A stretch of DNA of 64,000 nucleotides, taken from Drechmeria coniospora. Lineage: Eukaryota > Ascomycota > Sordariomycetes > Hypocreales > Ophiocordycipitaceae. This document shows, in pieces, positions 43,567-55,626 of the stretch. The first letter of the stretch is position 1, and every line of letters begins with the position of its first letter. Below the pieces are notes generated by a model, which was not told the origin of the DNA, did no database searches, and was given only the letters and a program-made list of their open reading frames with translations. The stretch lies in contig NC_054389.1 in NCBI RefSeq assembly GCF_001625195.1, forward strand, positions 2,822,147-2,886,146, read 5' to 3'. The position numbers and the translations under genes were made by a program.

Positions 43567-44687
43567 CTTGCAGCCCGTTGGCAAGGCAAAGCTCGATGTC
43601 CTCGCTCCCGTACGGATGGTCGAGCCCAGAGGAGGTGATTCGGCGGAAGTGTTCGGGCAAACCTCATCCGTTATGGTCTATTGGGAGATGGTGACCACAT
43701 GGTTGCCAGTACTCGTAAAGATTGTATGTATTACCTAACAGTAGTTTGCGATCATCAGGCCAAACCTAATGTCGTAAAAAACAATACGCAATAACCGAGG
43801 ACAAATTGACAACGCACACGCCGCTAGTAAGTGTAGCTATGTATTTATGCAGCACAATCTGTACAAGTAATCAATCTACGTAATACGGAGTAGGTATTAT
43901 GTAGGTAATTCAGTCTGCGTTAGGCACGCTACATACTCTGTACAAGCACCACCATGTGTAGTGATGCTTAAGTGGATATGTACTTAGTTAATCACTTGAT
44001 TACTAACGCAATACTGCGAAAAAAAAACCAGATTCTTCACTTGCTAAATATCGTAGAAATGGAATTTCAGTATTCAGAAATATCCTTACATAAATGTACT
44101 CAATTAAAAGTCCAAAAATAGCATAATTGCACATGTAATATTCGGTAAATTGATGGAAAACTACCGTGATATTCTGGGAATCGGAGGACATATCTTGGAG
44201 TACTAGGTATTGAGCCCCACTGCCACTTTCGTTATGACTCCCCTGGTGTTGGTACTACAGATACAAGTACGGAGTAACGAAAGTAATACATGCACTGTAT
44301 TTGGTAGGGCGACAATATCCTCAGTACGAGGACAGACAGTTAAGCACCATAAGTAGGTACTAGGTAAGTAATACTTAATTAAGTACAGTACTTGTAGGCG
44401 TACTCCGTACAAGTACTGTACTTAGTAAACGACGGAGTAAAAGTACTCCAGTTGATGCTCAAATCAACAGAAGGTGAAGGTGGGGTATGGGTTGCTGCCG
44501 ACCCACATGCTGTCTTCTGCGTCATCGACCGCTTACCTGATAAAACCGTGGCATCATCCTACCCAAATTCCCGTATCCACAATCCAACTCTGCATTCGAC
44601 GCTGATCCCCCCTTGAACATGGAGATGTAGGGTTGGCCTACTCCTGTATCTCTTTCTGAAAATCGGCAGTTTCTTCTAATGCCCAAG
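43567..44687. repeat. Divergent intergenic region with scattered repeats (about 43855-44445)
   Basis: Motif copies occur at about 43886, 44265 and 44398 (GCGTACTCCGTACAAGTAC), within AT-rich sequence at 43980-44180. 44450-44687 is probably the HRD1 promoter and leader. No gene is supported. Confidence 0.65.
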
Positions 44688-47357
44688 ATGCGGCTCGGCT
44701 GGTACGCGGGGGTATGACTTGCCCGCTGCTTTCAACTCTCCAAAGTTGAGCTCGCCAGAGCTGAAAACCTCACTGACAAATCGTACTTAGGTTTCGACAG
44801 CCCTCACAGGCGGCATTATTATCCGAGCCTTCTACCAGCGGGCAAACTTCTATTCGGCAATGGTCTATCTCGCCCAGAGCAACTTTTGTCTGCTGGTACG
44901 TTCTCCCCGTCTTGCCACCCCCCCCTGAGTTGAATAACCCTGCTGACTCTTGACTGTTGCAAGTCTTTGGTAAACTTCACACTATTGCTCTACAGCAGCT
45001 TCATATATGGCTTGACACGGCTGTGCTATGGCACACTTCGGGCAGTCGAGGTCGAGCAACTTACGGAACGAGCTTGGTTTGCCATCACCGAAACGTGCCT
45101 CGCAATGACCATATTTAGGGAAGAGATAGGAGCTTGGTTTCTCGTCATGTTCACGGCACTTGTTACTGGCAAAGTTTGGGGATGGATTGGCGATGGCCGT
45201 GTCGAATTTCTCGAGCAACAACCGCCACCAAACCCGAGACTCTTCCATCTCCGTCTCGGCACCTCGCTCTCCATGAGCTTCCTCTATGACATATGGATAC
45301 TCCGCTACGCGATTCACAGCGTAATTCAACAGGCACGACCAAACATGATGGTCATGTTTCTGTTCGAATTCGCAGTGCTTGCCACCTGTTCTTGGAGAAC
45401 CGGAGCACGGTATATCTTGGTTCTTGTAGAACAGAACATCATAAAGAAGCAGACAAAGAAGCGGCTTCAGGAACGGCTTCAGCTAATCCGAGAGCAGAGA
45501 GATGCAATGATAAGCCAGCGAGAGCTGGCTGCTGCTTCTGGAGAAGAGACGCCTCTGAACCAGGAATCTCTTCCAAGTGAGGATGATGTCGATGAGATGG
45601 ACATCGAAGTACCTGGTTGGGCCGCCAAAGGCGAATGGGTGTTATGGTTGGATCTTCTCACCGGTTCGTCTTATTCACCCCCATCCAACTTGATACGGCT
45701 CAGAACTGATAGTGCTACAGACATGATCAAACTCGGCATTTACGTCGCCTTTTTCGTCATGCTACTCACTTTCTACGGGCTGCCAATACATATCATGAGA
45801 GACTTATTCATGACGTCGCGAGACTTTATCAAGAGATTAAACGCTCTGTTGAGATATAGGCGAGCCATCCAGGAGATGAACCGATATCCTGATGCGACTG
45901 CGGAGGATCTTGCCCCAGAGAACACATGCATCATCTGCCGCGAAGAAATGAGGCCATGGGATGCCGCGAACAACTCTACCACAATCGACCGGGTGCGGCC
46001 AAAGAAATTACCATGCGGCCATATTCTACACCTCGGCTGCCTCAAGAGCTGGCTGGAACGGCAACAAGTGTGCCCTACTTGCAGGAGTCCTGTAACAGCC
46101 GACCGCGGACAGGCGCCCGAAAATCGAGGTGGCAACCTCCGAATACTGGCTGGTGGTGCACCACAACCTCGTGGCGAGCATCCACCAGAAAACAATAACC
46201 AAGCACCGGCTGCCCAGGGTAGGCAAAACGATGGTGTGCAGCGCCCGCAGGCGGAGGCTCAACCACGAGTGTTCAACCTAGGCCCTATCCGGCTGGGCTT
46301 CGCAGCCAATGGCCAACAAGTCAGAGACCTTGCGCAGCAGTTTGGTTTGCCTCAACTCGCTGGTAACGCTGCCGCACCTCCCACCTCAACAACGACTTCC
46401 GATCAGCCAACCTTGGCGGACAATCTTCAGAGCATCAACAGTCTCATCCAGCAGTCAGAGCAAATGGTGCAAGTTGAGACGCAGCGCTTGCAGCTGGCCC
46501 AACAAGAGCTTCAGGTCACCCATTTGCTCATGGCCGAGCTTCAAAGACTTCAGCAGCGTCGGCAGCAGTCTCAAGATTCATTACAAACCGCCCAGTTCCA
46601 TCAACCCTTGGCTCCGTTTCGGACCAATGCATTTCCCCAACCCCCTCGGGTTTCAACTGCGAGCTCGAATCATCCCCAGTACACCAGCTATCCCATGTTT
46701 TCTGGCGTGCCGCCGCAACTAGGCTCCCCTCCCATGGCCCGTTTCGGTGTTTCTCCCGCCAGTACGGTGGCGATTCCTGCCGACAGCCCAGATCTACCCG
46801 ATGGTGTGACGTTGCCACCAGGCTGGTCATTGATGCCCCTCCAGAGGCTCGACGGTGCGCCAAATCATAGCTGGCCAGTTGACACATCAGAGAATGCCCC
46901 ACGGAACCAGGACATGCAGGCTGCGGATCAGATGGTGAGCGAATCTACGGCTCAGGTAACCTCCGAAGCCAATGAATTGCACGGGCAAGCAGATGAACCC
47001 GTGGTCCCTCCCGCGCCCATTGGTGAAACAGTGGCGAATAGCTCACAAGAAACGCGGCTTTCAGCGACGACGGGTTCTGCCACAGCCGCACACCCGAGCC
47101 CTTCTGCGTCTAATTCAGGAAGCGGCTCTAGTCAGTTGTTCGATGGCGCGTCCTGCAATGAGCAGAAGGAGACTGCGCAAACCCAGTCTTTGGAGGCGCA
47201 TGACGATTTTCTTGGAGAGGCAACAGATCAAACTCCGGTGGGTGCTACGCGCCAGCCCAGCATCGAGGGCAGAGCGACAGAGCGTGAAGGGTTGATGCCA
47301 TCTGGAAATGGGAAAGGGAGGGCTGTTACCGTTGAGGATACCAACGATGGAGATTGA
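44688..47357 (+). CDS. HRD1: HRD1, ER-associated degradation E3 ubiquitin ligase
   Basis: HRD1 is the multispanning ER ligase and retrotranslocation channel of ERAD-L/M. Three exons: 44688-44711, 44791-44895 and 44964-47357, about 840 residues. The start [16 protein letters not shown] and the following [23 protein letters not shown] match the conserved first membrane spans. Further hydrophobic segments follow ([61 protein letters not shown]). The RING-H2 domain starts at C365: [12 protein letters not shown], then [19 protein letters not shown], then CPTCRSP. The C-terminal 400 residues are Gln/Pro/Ser-rich and disordered. An in-frame ATG three codons upstream (44679) is an alternative start. 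Confidence 0.94.
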
Positions 47358-47979
47358 GCGGTCAGAACCGTGCCAAGGAGAGTTTCTCGCATCATTGACA
47401 TGCGTTGCATTGCGGGACGTGTACATTCCGGTTTACCCTTGGACTGTTGCGGGGTGCTGCAGGTATTGCGTCGTTTCGCAACCTGTCCGAGCAGGAGATT
47501 CATGAAGGCTTTATCCATGTGCGGAACCGTGAGCGGGGCACGAGATGGTAGTTTTCGCGACGATCTGCATCGCGTTGAAATGGGTCTGCTGCGAATTCAG
47601 TTCCTGGAACGCTCCCAAAAATGGTTCCGACGATGGCCAACCATGCAAGTCATCAACGAACACCTAGGCCAAGAAAATATGAAACCGAAACATGTCTAGG
47701 AAGTAATCAACCGAATAATAACTATATTACAGTATACAACCATGATGCAATGCTCCTATTCGATTGGATGAAAGTCAACTCGCAGATTCGATGCTCCAAA
47801 AGGCTCATGTAATCCACCACTCTCCCAGTATCGGGCATCCTCGTTTTAAGCAGACAAGGTGAACTACATAGGTACCAAGGGATGAGAGTTGAGGGTAGAA
47901 GACAATGAAGGCGAGCATAGCACTCATGCAATACACACAAATGAGCAAGGAATCATCTATTCAACCGTCGCACGTAATT
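47358..47979. other. Convergent intergenic region
   Basis: This separates the stop codons of HRD1 and glycogenin and presumably holds both 3' UTRs. No motif block and no gene seen. Confidence 0.55.
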
Positions 47980-50629
47980 TTATGCTTTGGCGTCCTCTGA
48001 AGTAGGCGCCGGACTTCCTCGTCTTTTCAACCTAGCTCCACTCAAGGTGGCCTCTGCCCCCACGATGACAAACTCGTCAGCCTTGTTCATATTCTGGACC
48101 AGGTTCTTGACTGATGATACGGGCTGTGGACTCAAGACGGCCGGCGGTGCAGCCCACACAACATGTGTAGGAGACGTGATCGGGTCGGACCCGAAGGGTA
48201 GTGGCCGTGAGGGAATCTCGCGATTCCTTTGACTTTCATCGCCGCCTAGTCTGCGTAGCAGAGCTTCGGACTGCTGCATTGCAAGCTTTTGGAGTTGTTC
48301 GGCTGGGTCCTTGCGGTGGTACCCACGTCAGTCAGATTGCAAGGGAGGCACCGGGTCCTCATCATTTCCCATGCACACTTACCCATGCTGTCTGTACCGG
48401 AACACCCTCAGCCTCTGGAAGAGGTATGTTTCCTCTATTATCGTGATCTCCCGTCACACCCTGGGTCCATAATGCTGGCTGAATGGGTGCTGGGGTGACT
48501 GGCAGACTGGGCCGTTCCTCGGCGCTAGGAAAGTCGGTTACCTTTGTGCTGGGGAGCTTCTTGCTTGCCAAGTCGGCGGCTATAGGACTCAGTGGACCGG
48601 AAAAGCCACCTACAGCCTGCTGACTGCCCACACGATGATGCCGCCGAAACCTTTCGACATAGCGATCAATCTCTGGCACATCGTCCCAGGCGTTGACCCG
48701 TGGGAATGAGTTCCCATAGTTGAAGGACGCTGCCATATCAGTGGACATGGGAGATAGCTGCTCGTCTTCCTGGGATTGGGATGGGCCTAGAATACATGCC
48801 TCAGAATGGTTGAATGCATTGACGACGTTGTCTCACTCACCGGCAAGATTGCTTGACGATTCCTGCTCTATTGGAACTACTACTGGCCTCTCGTTCGCGA
48901 AGGCTCTTGATGGTTTGGGCCGGTCCACTTCCCATGGGAATATCTGACGTGGTTGCTTGGTCGGTAACAGTGCAGCCTCTTTGGGAACCTCGTACCACAT
49001 GTTTCGTGGAGGGCTAGGGTAGCGTGCAGGAGGTATGAATGGTTCTGTGTCAGTCGACATCTCGTAGTGGGTTGCAGGAAAGTTGGCCGCCTCTGGTTTG
49101 GACCCTGGAGGGGGCGATTGCCTATCCGTCCAGACTCTGTCAGCGAGCTCGAGCGACTTGTGTTCCCCGATGAGTGGCACACTACCTCTGAGCATCCCAA
49201 CTAGGCGTGAACATCGGTTCCTGAACATTCTCCACCTCGGCAGAACATCTGTCACCGGTAGACGGTGATGATTGTGCCTCGATTTCAATGCCTGCAAGTG
49301 CGTACAAAGTATAAGCAGAAAAATCGTGTGGCCAGTGGTTCCAAGGATGCGCTGTACCATCGGATTTGGAGGACTCAGGAGCCTGATGCGAACTGGTCTC
49401 ATCCTTTGCTGCGGCAGAATCATGGCCGTTTATGATAATTCCATTATGGCTTTCCTTAGTTACAATGGCCCCGGACTGGAAGGCTCTTCTAATGAAAGAT
49501 GACAAGAAATCGACTGGAGAAGTCTGCGGCTGCTGCGATGAAGCTTCCTGGAGATGACTAGTCAGTTCTGCCCTAATCGCGACGAACAGGCTATTCAATC
49601 CAACGGGGCGTGCATACGAGAAATCGATAGTGACGATCGTACACTGCCCACCATCGACCAACCATCTCGTCGTAAAGTGTGGCACCGTGCGATGCGTTGC
49701 GGTCTGACAGCCATGGCTTGCTGGAGCCGATGAAATGAACCATGCTGATGCTAGACTGAAAGTGACGATATGCGGGAACATACTGATAGTGGGCAGAGGG
49801 AGTGACGTTGTAGGTGAACGGCAAGCGGTTGAATCCGCGGCCGAAGTGCATGTTCAGGAGGCCCTGGTCGGCTCCATCAAAGGATATATTTCTTTCAGCC
49901 ATTGCCAGCATGGCATAGTAGTCGCCCATGTTGGGAGTTATGACCATTACGCCCGTGTTGAAGATATCCGGCCACCCTATGTCAGGCGCGGCAGAGAAGG
50001 CATGGGGAATGTGGAAGAGCTCGTCGGGAGCGCGGTAGGCAACGATATCGGCATCGATGTAGACGATTTTAGTAAATTGAGTTTGCTTCCATAGGTTAAT
50101 CTTGGTGAAGGCAGAGTGCAGATCGGCACGATTCATGAGGTACAAATTCGCCGGCTGCTCGTTGCGTATTCGTGGAACTGGAAAGACATGGTCGAAAACT
50201 GTCTGTATGGTAAGCGTCCAAGGCATTGTCAGTTGCTCGTTGATTTCAGAAGTTCACAACTCGGGTTCTGACTCGGGAAGGGCGCGAACAAACCTTGAGC
50301 AGCGCTATGGCTTCGGCCGACACGGAGTCGAGGGTAATGAAGACAGCAAGCTTCTGGGTGGTGCCGGCGTCACGCAGCGAGTGGGCGAGGACAAGGGCGC
50401 CTACGACGAACATACTTGTGAGCAGGAGTCGCGTGTGCAGCGACGGGACCTCATACCTGGGAGGTAAGAATCGTTGAGAAGCAGCTGCGCGGAAGAAGTC
50501 ATTGGGTGTTACATGCTGTCTTTGCACGTACAACTTGGAGGATCGTGGCGATGCTGTGCCATGCCTTCATGTTTGGGTAGGTTGACTTACCGTCGCGTAG
50601 ATGTGGCAACTGCTCGCAGGTGTCGCCAT
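47980..50629 (-). CDS. gnn: Glycogenin, self-glucosylating glycogen primer protein (GT8)
   Basis: Glycogenin starts glycogen synthesis by adding glucose from UDP-glucose to its own tyrosine. I infer eight exons: 50591-50629, 50457-50484, 50294-50400, 49618-50202, 49186-49547, 48841-49136, 48383-48786 and 47980-48309, about 716 residues, all junctions in frame. The GT8 domain (about 1-255) reads MATPASSCHIYAT/LLLNDSYLPG/ALVLAHSLRDAG. It contains the metal-binding DAD in IVYIDADIVAYRA, NTGVMVITP, DQGLLNMHFG and MVHFIGSSKPW. The C-terminal part is disordered and carries the family's short motifs RQIFPWEVDRPKPSR, VNAWDDVPEIDRYV and DPAEQLQKLAMQQSEALL; the last of these binds glycogen synthase in fungi and animals. 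The many small exons and the 28-nt exon 2 hide the N-terminus from simple ORF calling. Confidence 0.9.
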
Positions 50630-51995
50630 GCCGCTCAATGAAGCTCTTGGCGGGGGAACCCGCAGAAGTTTCGGAGTCGGGGCAGAAGCTTCTGGCCCAT
50701 GAGGGACCGATCACAGGCTGCGACTTTCTTGCCTGTAAGTATGTGACTTGTGAGGTCATGCGAAGGCGCGTGTCAATAAGAGAATGAATTACACGAGTTG
50801 AATGTACAAGGCCATAGCTCGGAATGGACTGTCAAGGTACCGAGTACAAGATACTTACTTACCTGTTGGTTGGTAGAATGTACTGTACTTCTAGTATAAG
50901 TGTACTAACCTAAGTAGTTAGTTGTACAGTAAGTACAACAAGTACTCTGGTGCGAGCGCCAAATGCTGCATTAACGATGGATCCAGGTACGTACGTTCAT
51001 GTATCCGCTACGCCACGTACGCAACTGACATGCATGCTTGTATTCAAGCTGTGTCTGCTCCGTACTCCGCGCAGTACTCCGTACGGAGGGAGTACTCCGT
51101 ATTATTACAGCATTCCCGTACTAATTAGGTCTGCCTACCTCAATCGGTAGCATTCTGTGCCTTGCCCTGGACAATGTATTCATAATGGTGGCTAGATAAC
51201 ATACGCAATGCGATAAATACATTAAGGAGTGAGCATCTATGCTAGGATAATACAATTAGCAAATTAATAGTTTTCCCACCCATGATAGCATGTGAAAGTA
51301 CTCCCGTACGCGAAAAGTCAATGCGGCTAGTACAAGTAGGGTTTTTTTTCAACCGTCCATGTCCATTTCAAGCGTGAGCTGCTAAGGACTCGAGTTGTGA
51401 CAGGGTGCGGGGTATGGAAGGTTACAGCACCAGCAATGTGACGAACGAAGCTCGGGAAGACGTTCGGTCAGTCTCATCGAGGTCCACTGCTTCGTCCTGC
51501 TCCGCACCACTGTCAAAGTGTAGACTTTGCTGAAGTCTAGTCGCCGCTGACCAGACACTTACATGCACGATTCCCTTGCACCTCGCAGAATGGGGGTGTT
51601 TCAGTACCCCGTGATACAATGGCAGAGCACACTCCGCATGCCGTGCGTTGCTGTTTCAGCCCCAGTCTGCGGTGGAACTAGGCTGCTCACGCGTCTGCAT
51701 CTGCGGATGGAGGCGGTACAGGTAAGAACAAAAGCGAACGTCTTTCCAATTGGATTTGACGTCAAAAACAGTCTATGTACATATCCCAGCCCATCCGTAA
51801 CGCCTTCTCGCCTGATGAAGCAGCCGCGCGGGGAATAGCATGTGATAAAAATCAAATACCGGACATCAAAGCATACATGACTGTGATATGCTCAAGGAGC
51901 TCAGGATGATCAAGCGATTTAGGTGTGGGGAATCAAATGAAGCCTGTGAAATAAGAATTATGAGGATAGACTCTGAGCCATCCAGGCAAGTCTCC
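50630..51995. repeat. Intergenic region with repeat block (about 50820-51135)
   Basis: 50820-51135 holds GTAC-rich repeats, including CCGTACTCCGCGCAGTACTCCGTACGGAGG around 51058-51088 in pieces. 51180-51330 is AT-rich. 51400-51860 has short open frames with no recognisable product. 51860-51995 is the likely fibrillarin 3' UTR. Confidence 0.7.
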
Positions 51996-53174
51996 TTATT
52001 GGTGGCGTTCGTACACACCGGCAACCAGGCAATGGTCGCGCTCGAAAGGTTCTTGGATACCAAGTCAGTTTGCAACGTCGCAGAAACAGATCCGGATATG
52101 GTATACTCACCAAGCGTAAGTTGGAACTTGGGCTTGATGTGCTCGGCTCTCATCTTGTTGACCTCGGCAGCGAATACCTCAGCCGGAGGCGCAGTAGAAT
52201 CGATGCAGTTGGCCTTGATGGAAATGAGCACGCCGCCGCCAGCTTTCAAGAACCAGTTGGCGTTCATGGCAACGATACGGGCTTGATCTGGCTGGGCAAC
52301 GTCGGCAAAAATGACGTCAACCATTGGTACTATCATGCGGTAGCGGGCGGGCTGACGGGCATCCTCGACGATAGGAACCACGTTGGTGCGTTTCGATGCC
52401 ATGGCAATGAGGTCGCGGCCGGATCGAGACGAGAATTCGACGGCGTATACGTATCCGGTAGGGCCGACAAGGTCGGAAACGTGTGAAACGGAAGTTCCAG
52501 AGGCGGCACCGATATACAGAACACGGGAGCCAGGTCGCATGTAGATTTCGTCGGCACCACCGGCGATGGCGGCGCAAAGTTTGCTTCGGAAGGGGTTCCA
52601 CATTCGGTACTCGACCTTGGTGGTAGTGGTTGTGCCATCATCGTTCTGGACAGTCTCGTCGTGCTGGATTCGCTTCTCGCCATAGACCGATTCGTTCAGA
52701 ACCATGTTGCGCGTAGCCAGGCCATCCTCCTTACCGCCGCGGACGACGAAGACACCGGGGTGGCGGTGAGGCTCCTGAGATGCAACTTGGTCAGAACCGG
52801 ATACCAAGCAAAGGCTTCCTTCGACCGTCATGTTGGGAGTGAACGCATACCACGACAACCTTGGCACCGCCCTTCATGCCAGGCTTCATGCCTCCACGGG
52901 GACCACCACGGCCACCGCGACCAGCGCCTCCTCGCATGCCTCCACCACGGCCGCCACCTGTTGCAAAAGTAAGCTCAACGGCTCCGACTGCGTGGATGAG
53001 GAGCCGAATTTGTCATGATCATCTCGTACCTCGAGGTCCTCCGCGAGCGCCGCCAGCACCGCCTCGCCCACCAAAGCCGCCGAAGCCACCGCGACCTCCG
53101 CGAGCACCACCTCGCATGCCACCACCACCGCGGGGGCCGCCTCGCGATGCACCGCCTCGAGCACCGAATGCCAT
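51996..53174 (-). CDS. NOP1: Fibrillarin, box C/D snoRNP rRNA 2'-O-methyltransferase
   Basis: Fibrillarin is the catalytic subunit of box C/D snoRNPs in the nucleolus; it also methylates a glutamine in histone H2A. Four exons: 53030-53174, 52851-52957, 52111-52774 and 51996-52051, about 323 residues. The N-terminal Gly/Arg-rich domain (about 2-80) is split by intron 1. The methyltransferase domain begins [17 protein letters not shown]. It includes the SAM site [46 protein letters not shown] and [17 protein letters not shown]. The last short exon encodes the conserved tail [18 protein letters not shown]. Intron 3 (gtgagt..aag) removes an alternative readthrough frame. The family identity is certain. 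Confidence 0.96.
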
Positions 53175-53870
53175 TATGATGTGATGTTGAAGAGATTCAA
53201 GAAGTGAATGGTCTGTCAATACTGGCACAATGGCAAGTGATCGAATTCCTGAAGCAGGCCTAGGCGCGAACAAACTGGTCTGTTGTCCTGCGTACTTGCT
53301 TGTTGAATCTTGAGGCACGCTTTAGAAGTGGAAGAAATTTTTGAGCATCGAGCAGCATTCTGCTCCATTATTGGCTAGATCAATTTCTGGGAGTCCCTCA
53401 CCGGACCGACCGACTTCCGGTACCGATGAAGGCCCGTCCCCCCACAATTCATGATGGGTCACGTGGCGTGTTGAAGGCGGCGGCCACCTTGAGATTGCTG
53501 CAAAGTCACAAACACTGCAGTAAAACATCTCGTTCGGAAAGTGCAACCAATTTCCAGGGTACGAAGTTGAAAAGAGGGTAAAATATCCATTGTTCTAGAA
53601 GTAAACATTGAGAAATACAATATAATACATTTGCGACCTCTACGGTGAATTTTGCTTTGTTGTGCCATAGATGGCGGCGACCTGGGTTCTTACGCCCAAG
53701 TGCTTACTGTACATGTCGAGTAGGGCAGGGAAGCCCTAGAGAGCCCCCTCCTCACCCAAAATAGGTAAGCGAAAAAATGGACCCGGAGCAAGTGCATCAG
53801 TTCAGAATTTCTCAAGTCTGGCCAGCGAACTTAACGCAGTCGAATCAGTCACTCCATCCAAGTCGTCGAG
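53175..53870. promoter_or_regulatory. Divergent region between fibrillarin and ribosomal protein uL22
   Basis: The 696-bp region separates two divergent ribosome-biogenesis genes and carries no GTACGGAGTAC block. It includes GGGAAGCCCTAGAGAGCCCC near 53728, just upstream of uL22. Both promoters and the uL22 leader must lie here; individual factor sites are not assigned. Confidence 0.5.
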
Positions 53871-54794
53871 ATGGTGAGTTGCGCCCGGAAACATTTGATT
53901 TCTTGTCGAATGAGCATGTTGCGCGATTGAAGTTCCATCTCACGGAACCTGCTGCAAGGATTTTGGCGAGGCAGACGATGAACAACCACTAATTACTGCT
54001 CCTTGTACAGGTTCGATACGCCGCGACCGAGATCCAGCCCTCCAAATCGGCCCGCGCCCGCGGTGCCTACCTGCGAGTTTCCTTCAAGAACACTCGCGAG
54101 ACCGCCCAGGCCATCAACGGCTGGAAGCTGCAGCGTGCCGTTGCCTTCCTTGAGAATGTGCAGGAGCACAAGGAGGCTGTTCCCATGCGACGATATGCCG
54201 GCAGCACTGGCCGCTGCGCGCAAGGTACGACGCGAACCCGTCAAGGATCCTCTCCCAAGCCGGAAAGAAACAGGGCCGCCTGGTCTTTTTGTTCAATATC
54301 CACAAGGCGTCCAGAATCTTGGGTTTCGTTGAGCAGGACGGTGACTGATTGGTGATGGTTGCAGGCAAGCAGTTCGGCGTCTCCAAGGCCCGATGGCCCG
54401 TCAAGTCGGCCCAGTTTCTGCTGGACCTCTTGAAAAATGCTGAGGCGAATGCCGATGCCAAGGGCCTTGACACCGGTGCCCTGATCGTGAAGCACATCCA
54501 AGTCAACCAGGCCCCCAAGCAGCGCCGCCGAACATACCGCGCCCACGGTCGAGTATGTTTCCTTCTTACCTGCTCCTGGCGACACCCGTGGTGTCGATTG
54601 CCTCTGTTTTCTAAGCGGCTGACGTTCACTCTCAGATCAACCCTTACATGTCGAACCCCTGCCATATCGAGCTGATCCTGACAGAGGCCGACGAGGTTGT
54701 GCAAAAGTCTGAGCAGGTTGCCAACCGTGAAGAGCTCCGCCTGAACTCGAGACAGCGTGGCTCTCGCCTTCGCAAGGCCATCACGGCCTCGTAA
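53871..54794 (+). CDS. RPL17: 60S ribosomal protein uL22 (RPL17)
   Basis: This is a cytosolic large-subunit protein lining the peptide exit tunnel. Four exons: 53871-53873 (only the ATG), 54011-54224, 54365-54552 and 54636-54794, 187 residues, the normal eukaryotic length. The protein reads [20 protein letters not shown], then [50 protein letters not shown] and [20 protein letters not shown], all conserved. It ends [15 protein letters not shown]. The first coding exon is only the start codon followed at once by gtgagt, so simple gene callers would miss the true start. Introns are 83-140 nt, a common pattern in fungal ribosomal protein genes. Confidence 0.96.
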
Positions 54795-55626
54795 GAGGGC
54801 GCGGGCTGAGGGGAGTTCGGTCAGGATGCAGGACATGGGTGGATTTCAACGTTGACATGTGCGTTTGGGGCAATTTATGGCTTTTCTCCCCTCGCACATG
54901 ATGGGAGATACAGGGGGAGTACGGAGTCTCGGGGGTATCGTGCCGCACAGTTGCTCTTCGTTTCTCGTACCCCCCTGATGAAATAAAGACGACCAAAGCC
55001 AGATTTGGTGCCGGTGCCGTTCAAACTTTGTGTGACAGTCCAACATGGTTACGAATGTTGGACGGATCATCGTATTTTATAGCACTGCCAGAGTTATTGG
55101 TGTTTCATTCCTGATATGTATGTTCAGTTTGTCGTCGGAAATTGCCCCGTTCTTCATCCGAATCGCTGTTCTTCCTCGATCACATCAGCAGGGGACGGAC
55201 CATGTGCTACCGGAATCGACGGCATCGTTGGTGTCTTTTGTCGTCATAGACGTTACCCAATCTATGACCATGCCAAACGCGGCTTTACGATTGCCCGAGT
55301 CTTTTCGAGGCTGCATGTACGGAACAAACCACACCAACAGGCTACCCACACAACGTTGCAAGTACCGGCTCAAATCCAGGCGATTGGCGAAGTTCAAACT
55401 GGACCAACAGAGGTGTGGCTGGGCAGTCGTTTCAGCTGCTAGTCGTGCGTGCTCTTGGCTCGGGAACCCGAGCGAATGCCAAATCTATTCACCCACCCAT
55501 CCATCCCTCCGTTAGGTCATTGTACCCTCTACTCGTACAATCCACAACGCGCCAGGTAGGGTAGCAATCTGCCAAAAAGTCATGTGCCAGGCCAGGCGTC
55601 ACTGGAGTCAGGTTTCGAACGGCCGG
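54795..55626. other. Convergent intergenic region
   Basis: This lies between the stop codons of uL22 and COY1. I see 3' UTR-like sequence and no repeat block. A plus-strand open frame at 55045-55515 has no recognisable family and is probably chance. Confidence 0.55.

Noticed and set aside
55045..55515. Plus-strand open frame of 156 codons in a convergent intergenic region
   Set aside because: No domain or family pattern; it sits in probable 3' UTR sequence.
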